The notes below the pieces were generated by a model, which saw only the letters and a program-made list of their open reading frames with translations, was not told the DNA's origin and ran no database searches. A stretch of DNA of 64,000 nucleotides from Alentia gelatinosa (lineage: Eukaryota > Annelida > Polychaeta > Phyllodocida > Polynoidae), in contig OX465587.1 of assembly GCA_950022655.1 (NCBI GenBank), positions 26,415,716 to 26,479,715 on the forward strand, given 5' to 3'. The position numbers were made by a program, and so were the translations under genes. Positions 58,725 to 64,000 of this stretch are shown here, one piece after another. How positions within the stretch are numbered: the first letter of the stretch is position 1; the number at the start of each line of letters is the position of its first letter.

Positions 58725-59400
58725 CCATAAACCCCTTACCAGGAGTCTCAGTCTGTTAGTGGCAGACACAGAAAACAACGAGAGATGACTGTGATCCCAT
58801 AACCAGGAGTCTCATGGTCACTCAGTAGGTTGTGTTAGCGGATGACACAGACAACAAGGATGAGTTACTGTATACCTGCTCCGTTGACTCGGAGTCTTAG
58901 TTCACGACAGCTCCCAGGTCATCCACCGGTTGTGTTAGCAGGTGACGAGGATGAGTGACAATATATCCACTGCCAGGAGACTGAGTCGAAAACAGGCAGC
59001 TCTCAAGTCACTCAGTAGGTTGTGTTAGCGAGCAACACAGATTACGAGGATGAATACCTGTTACGGCGAGTCTCAGTCTGCTAGTGGCTGATACAGAAAA
59101 CAACAAGGGATGACTGTAAACCCATTACCATCAGTCTCAGTTAATGACTAGCGGTGCTCAGGTCAGACAGCGGGTTGTGTTAGCAGCTGACACAGATGAC
59201 GAATGTGAATGACCATAAACTATTATAATGAGTCTCAATCAGGGACAGGCGGCTTTCAAGTCAGTCAACGGACTCCAAGGATGAATGACTGTAAACCTGT
59301 TTCCACCAGTCACAGTCGACGTCAAGCGCCTCTCTGGTCACGCAGTGGGTCGTGTTGGCAGCAGACATAGATGATAAGGACACACGACTGTAAATTCAGC
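58725..59400 (+). repeat. Array of degenerate RAD9 terminal-exon copies after the stop
   Basis: About seven or eight units of roughly 80-100 bp, each a diverged copy of the final exon and the bases after its stop: CTCAGGTCAGTCAGCGGGTT, GTGTTAGCAGCAGACACAGA, GATGACGAGGATGA, then TGACCATAAACC. The best copy is near 59155-59215. They lie in the probable 3' UTR; AATAAA occurs at 59656-59661. Confidence 0.9.
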
Positions 59401-61330
59401 CTTATCAGAGACTCAGAGACTCGTCCTATATACTTGGATTGTGCCTTGATTTGACTCGTTGACTTGACTTCACTGCTGTCATTGTGCCTTGATTTCAGAA
59501 CAAATGTAAATACGCTATTGTTTGTCTACTGCCAGAAAGTTAAATAATGAGTACGCATATTGAGCAAATAGATACAAAACCCTTTTCCCTTGATAATACT
59601 TACAGGTTATAGATTTGAAAATTCTCAAACGCGACTACCCCTTATTACACCTAGAAATAAATGTGTAATAATTAGAAAGTATGCGCAACTGTGATGTAAA
59701 CTAATGTATGATGCCCCTTAGTTTGGCCAGTTATTTCCATACGAGGTGATTATGAGAGGCCCGGTGATTGACCATAGATGAATAAATAAACTCCTTGACA
59801 GTCCACGACATACCTTTGTCTGAACGTGAAGAAAATTCTTTAGTCCTTTAATAATCAAAAACCTGTTTAGGAGTTAAATATCCCGGGAGGTGGTGGGGTT
59901 CTGGTGTGTAGACACATTATGCTGCAGTCTGTCACTATTCATAAAGTTGTTTTTATTTCTGGGAGTTCAATGTCCCGTGCTTTGATAAAAACTTGAAGCG
60001 TGCGTGGGTTCAGGCCTGTAGATACCTCATACTGCAGTCTGTCACTATAGATACAGGGATACAGCTGTTTTATATCTGGTTACTAGTGATAGTTAACCCG
60101 TAGCACTATTTAGATGATTGTCAACAAACAACACTACTTAAAAACTTATTTATTTACTTATTTAACATACAAATCCAAGTTGAGAATCCTGACTTGGTCA
60201 TGCTGAGATTTTCAGATTTTCATGGCGTTGACCTGATTGTACAAAATACACTGGATTCAGGAGGTGTGTATAGGAGGCCTCCGTGAATAAAATCGTTATT
60301 TATTGTCGACTGATAACAGAGTTCTCCTGTTTGTTTCTAGAAACATACACAGATGTATGTAACCAAGTAAGTAAACCCAGAGTATGGTACGTCTTATCTC
60401 TGTCTCATCATCAGGTTCTTTTTATTTCCTGTTTTCAAATCTATTTATTTTAGTTCGTACTTTTGTAATAAGATGTCCGTAGGAACCACAAACCATTTTA
60501 GTCGAATGAAAACTCTGTAATAATTCGAGCCTTTCCTCATACTGTTCACCAGTTGTGACTTATTGCGTTTGTGGCCTTCTTCAGGTTGTAGGGATTATTG
60601 GGGTTTTCACAGACTAGGAAACCTGGAAATTGAAAATGGTTATGGAAAAGTCATGGAATATCATTGCAGGAAAATTTGCCAAAAGTCATGAAATTTTGGT
60701 CATCGGTCATGGAATAATTATATTGTATGACATAAATCATTGAAAAGCATGATATGGGATGAAACCTATACCGTGATTGATTATTGTAATATTTAATTTT
60801 AATTCAAAGATAGCTTTTAGACAATGCCAAAGGGCATTCACTACAGCCACCACCAGAATCAGTCTGGTCCAAGCTCTGAGACGTTGTGTAAAGTACCGAC
60901 CTTGTCTTAACTATTTCGTGTGTGTAAGAAGAGTTTGCAGGACATCAGGGTCAGGCAGGTTCAGGAGCAGCCGCTGGTCATAAAGCAATATGTATTGTTG
61001 TTGGAATGTACTGCAACATGAATTTCATGTACAGCAAACATATATTGAAATAACTTCTGTCACTCATAGACTATCATCTTCATTTGCTGGAAAACTAGTA
61101 ACGTGCATCTTTAGAAAGTCCGATAAAGATGATTGATCAGCAAACATTAGACAACCTTTAATTTTACACGGTATCAGTTGAGGGGAAAAAGGGAAATATT
61201 TCTAATGTGAAATTTGCTGGCTCAGAGCACGGACTTGTATTGCTCTGAGAGACCAAGAAAACATGAAAAACATGTGTTGGGCACAGCATGTGAAGGGTCT
61301 GCACCAGTTTTGTTTGTGTCAATGAGGCTC
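59401..61330. other. Downstream of RAD9; no gene seen
   Basis: AT-rich DNA with a possible RAD9 poly(A) signal at 59656. It contains a short phrase (GTGGCCTTCTTCAGG, near 60570) also found near 11213, a trace of a dispersed repeat. Confidence 0.4.
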
Positions 61331-62300
61331 ACATGTATTTGTCTTACTAAAAACCTGTTTATATCATTCCCATATTGTCTTTAAAACCCCCTATATCCGC
61401 CTTCACTGTAAATGTGTACACCCAAGATCTTCAAGGTTTCCCCCGATAAGATGCCAATAGGTAAACATGGATGAAAATCCCTGAAATCCCTGAAACCATA
61501 GGACAGTACCATACAAACCACTTTGAATACATAGCTAACATCAGGGACCAGCTTCTTATTATATACCGATGCACATATATATCTTACAATTACTAACCTC
61601 TGCTAAGCAAATAGTAATTGTGAAATATTCACAGAGTGTGCAGTAAATTGCCATACTGCACAGTGTGCAGTAAGTACCATCCTCTGAGGCTCTGTACCAC
61701 GTGACTTGTTGACATTAGGAGCAAAATTCGGAGCAAAAGTTATTGTGTGAGGTCGCGATATTGCGATAGAATGCGGCCGTGACGTTCTCGCATAGCAACC
61801 TGCATAGCAACACTTGTTGTTGCATAGAAACTGGCGGGAAGAGTGATTGCTTCCGGGGCATTGACCTAAGGGTTAGTGAAATCAAAGCGTGCAGGACTGG
61901 CACATCTCTATGTGTTTGTTATGAACTGATAATGATTAGTTTAACTAATTAGAGGCTAATAAGGTAAAATATATACATTTTATCGATAATATCAGGTATA
62001 TAATAAAGGGAATACTAATATAGTGTACCAAGATTTCGGAGCAGAACTCGTTAGTTTACTAAACCTGTACTAAATGAGCCTATCGGCTCATTTAGTACAG
62101 GTTTAGTAAACTAACTTGTTCTGCTCCTACATCTTGATACACTATCCTAGTATTGCCTAAATACTACACTCTCCCATGCACATATTTGGTCTAACATCAA
62201 TAGGACATAAAATATAAGACTCGGCTTGGAGAGCACAGACTGTAGTACTAGTCCTCCTCACCAGGGGACACTGTTTTCATAGTTTTGAGTTCCCGGTGTG
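61331..62300. repeat. Dispersed repeat, copy 2, interrupted by an insertion
   Basis: 61331-61560 and 62160-62300 together match the repeat at 9537-9935 in the same order. The roughly 600 bp between them, absent from copy 1, includes the foldback at 62008-62158. Confidence 0.65.
62008..62158. mobile_element. Long hairpin (foldback) element
   Basis: Two arms of about 70 bp are nearly perfect inverted copies: TAGTTTACTAAACCTGTACT and TAAATGAGCC, then the 4-base loop TATC, then GGCTCATTTAGTACAGG onward. The outer parts (AATACTAATATAGTGTACCA and the complementary end) match less well. No coding capacity. Confidence 0.88.
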
Positions 62301-62920
62301 ATGCAATATATGGTTACCCTGCAAAATTCTGTATTCATTGCCCACTTGTATCTGGTGCACATCCGCGAACATGCACAGTGTTGGATGTCCACAATTGGAG
62401 AGTTACAGTTCATCGCTGCTTGATGCACTCTCCTAGCAGAGATCCGGCGCTGAACTCCCTGCAACGCCATATTTATGTATCTATTTCTCACATTTACGTC
62501 ATTAAGGTAATCATATTGCGTCACATTAAGTCTTTTCTACAAGTAGTTTTCTTATATCTAGAGTCCATGCTAGCTGAACAGAAGAACATGCCAGAGGCAT
62601 GCACATATTGGGTGGGCGATAAATACAGAATTTGGCAGAGTAACCAAATATTGCAGGGCACCGGTAAGCTTATTCATTGTTGTAGTCAGGGAGGGGGGAG
62701 GGGGAGAGGGGATTCTATGGAAAAGTGGTAAGTCAGTCATGGCAGGTTAATGGTACTGCCCTCTGGTATGAAAATGTTTGTTTCACCGCAGCCACCATCA
62801 GGGTTTGTCTGGCCCAGGCCTTATCTATGAATTCTCACTCTTGCGGAAAGCAATTTTGTTCTACATGGATTCTGAGAGCCAAAATACTTTATGCTAAGAA
62901 ATATTTATGGCTCACAAAAT

Positions 62921-63613
62921 TGATAATAAAGTCTACCTTCATGTTAATTTTATTCAAAATATACATAAAAGGAAATAAGGATCGGAGTATGTAGCTAGAG
63001 TTTACACTGTTCGAGCTACTGCATCTAAATGACGGAGCAGTTGTCTGGTCGCGGTTCTCCCGCGGTGCTGCCATTTGGCAGCATCGGTATTTCTACGGTG
63101 CTGCCAAATGGCAGCAGCAGTCGCGAAAGGGTTAGGTCTAGATGTCTTGCACATTTTGTAACTCTGTTATTGCTCAGTGTGGGTGGTAGGGAAGCTTAGT
63201 TAAGTTCAAAAGAGTGGTCTTGTCTCTGGCACATTTTCCAAGACGTGCTATAAATGTAAAACAAATCCCCCACCAACTTGAAAAGGTGAATAACAGTTTT
63301 TTGACATGGTTAGATTTTGGGTTGGTGGGGGGGGGTTAGCAACTGATTCAGGCTAATGCTTGAGCGGGTGCATGACGTTCAGATCCAATGGTGCATTAGG
63401 ATGTAGACGTTGGAAACAAAAGGAAATAAGGACATGGAAAAATGGCTTCAATAGTAGGAGGTGGTACTGCCCATTCGAGTGAGCACATGGGAGCCCATTG
63501 ATAATAAAGTCTACCTTCATGTTTATTTTATTCAAAATGTACATAAAAGGAAATAAGGATCGGAGTATGTAGCTAGAGTTTACACTGTTTGAGCTACTGC
63601 ATTTAAATGACCA
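62921..63613 (+). repeat. 112-bp direct repeat pair and palindromes
   Basis: 62921-63032 recurs at about 63500-63613 with a few differences (AAAGTCTACCTTCATGTTA, GGAAATAAGGATCGGAGTAT, GTAGCTAGAGTTTACACTGT). Between them lie GCTGCCATTTGGCAGC and GCTGCCAAATGGCAGC near 63066 and 63099, two self-complementary 16-mers. Confidence 0.8.
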
Positions 63614-64000
63614 GGGATTGGTTGAATCCGAAAATGTAGGCTGGTTTTATTGGAAACTTGAGGAACCAGTGTTGGGTGTCTGTATACCTTTATGTAAAAA
63701 AAACCTCAGTTTGGCGGCTAAGTCGCAGCGCGGCTGTGGTAATTCCTTGCTCCGGACCTGGGGAAGGCCTTTGATCTATCTGCTCGTTTCCCACCCACTC
63801 ATGCGTTTGGCTTTTTTTGTACATTTAGTTATCACTAGCTCACCGCAGCGTTATTAGTGCTGTCCCGAGTTCACCGTGAGGGGCTTCAAAATGTATCAAT
63901 CAAAATTTAAAAAAAACAAAACCCAACCCAATCTGCCCTAGATCTTATTCACATTAAAGGTATTTACCTGACCAGCCTTGGGGACGTTGAATAATATGTA
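63614..64000. other. Right edge; no feature supported
   Basis: One 79-codon open frame is present but lacks recognisable coding features. Confidence 0.4.

Overview
The window is nuclear DNA of an invertebrate animal. It has genes split by GT-AG introns, AT-rich non-coding DNA, no operons, tRNA-derived SINEs, LINE and Ty3/gypsy remnants, hAT-like and pogo-like DNA elements, and many minisatellites. Protein matches are to general metazoan families. Gene and repeat style suggests a lophotrochozoan, possibly a mollusc, but that assignment is an inference and is weak.

Layout. (1) 0-15.5 kb: a LINE fragment (minus), the first coding exon of an unidentified minus-strand gene, a short bidirectional promoter with a perfect CRE, and a complete 16-exon SFSWAP (suppressor-of-white-apricot) splicing-factor gene of 1061 aa, followed by two minisatellites. 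(2) 15.5-31 kb: a nearly perfect 430-bp tandem duplication, an intronless GC-rich two-TM membrane protein gene (426 aa, plus), and a second two-TM gene on the minus strand with a long repetitive tail (about 953 aa). These two genes face tail to tail and neither is recognised. A minisatellite with a possible exon at its edge and a long (AT)n tract follow. (3) 31-41 kb: mobile-element territory, with a broken gypsy pol and a hAT-like element that carries about 30 copies of a 63-bp satellite and a nested SINE. (4) 41-59.4 kb: VPS29 (retromer; 4 exons, 182 aa, minus) head to head with RAD9 (9-1-1 checkpoint clamp; 13 exons, 621 aa, plus), 351 bp from ATG to ATG. From memory VPS29 and RAD9B are also neighbours in human (12q24.11), so this looks like conserved microsynteny. 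(5) 59.4-64 kb: dispersed repeats and foldback DNA, no gene seen.

The most unusual signal is a recurring pattern. Tandem arrays in this window are repeatedly built from the edges of exons. Degenerate copies of a splice donor with the end of its exon, of a splice acceptor with the start of its exon, or of the last coding codons with the stop lie directly next to the real, intact exon. This is seen at SFSWAP exon 2 (donor) and exon 9 (acceptor), VPS29 exon 3 (acceptor) and terminal exon, RAD9 exons 6 and 9 (acceptors), exon 7 (donor) and terminal exon, and the stop codon of the second two-TM gene. SFSWAP's 3' end is a weaker case. Several copies keep usable-looking AG or GT dinucleotides and could act as decoy splice sites.

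All exon models were built by eye from reading frame, splice dinucleotides, phase and remembered family sequences. No alignment or search was run.
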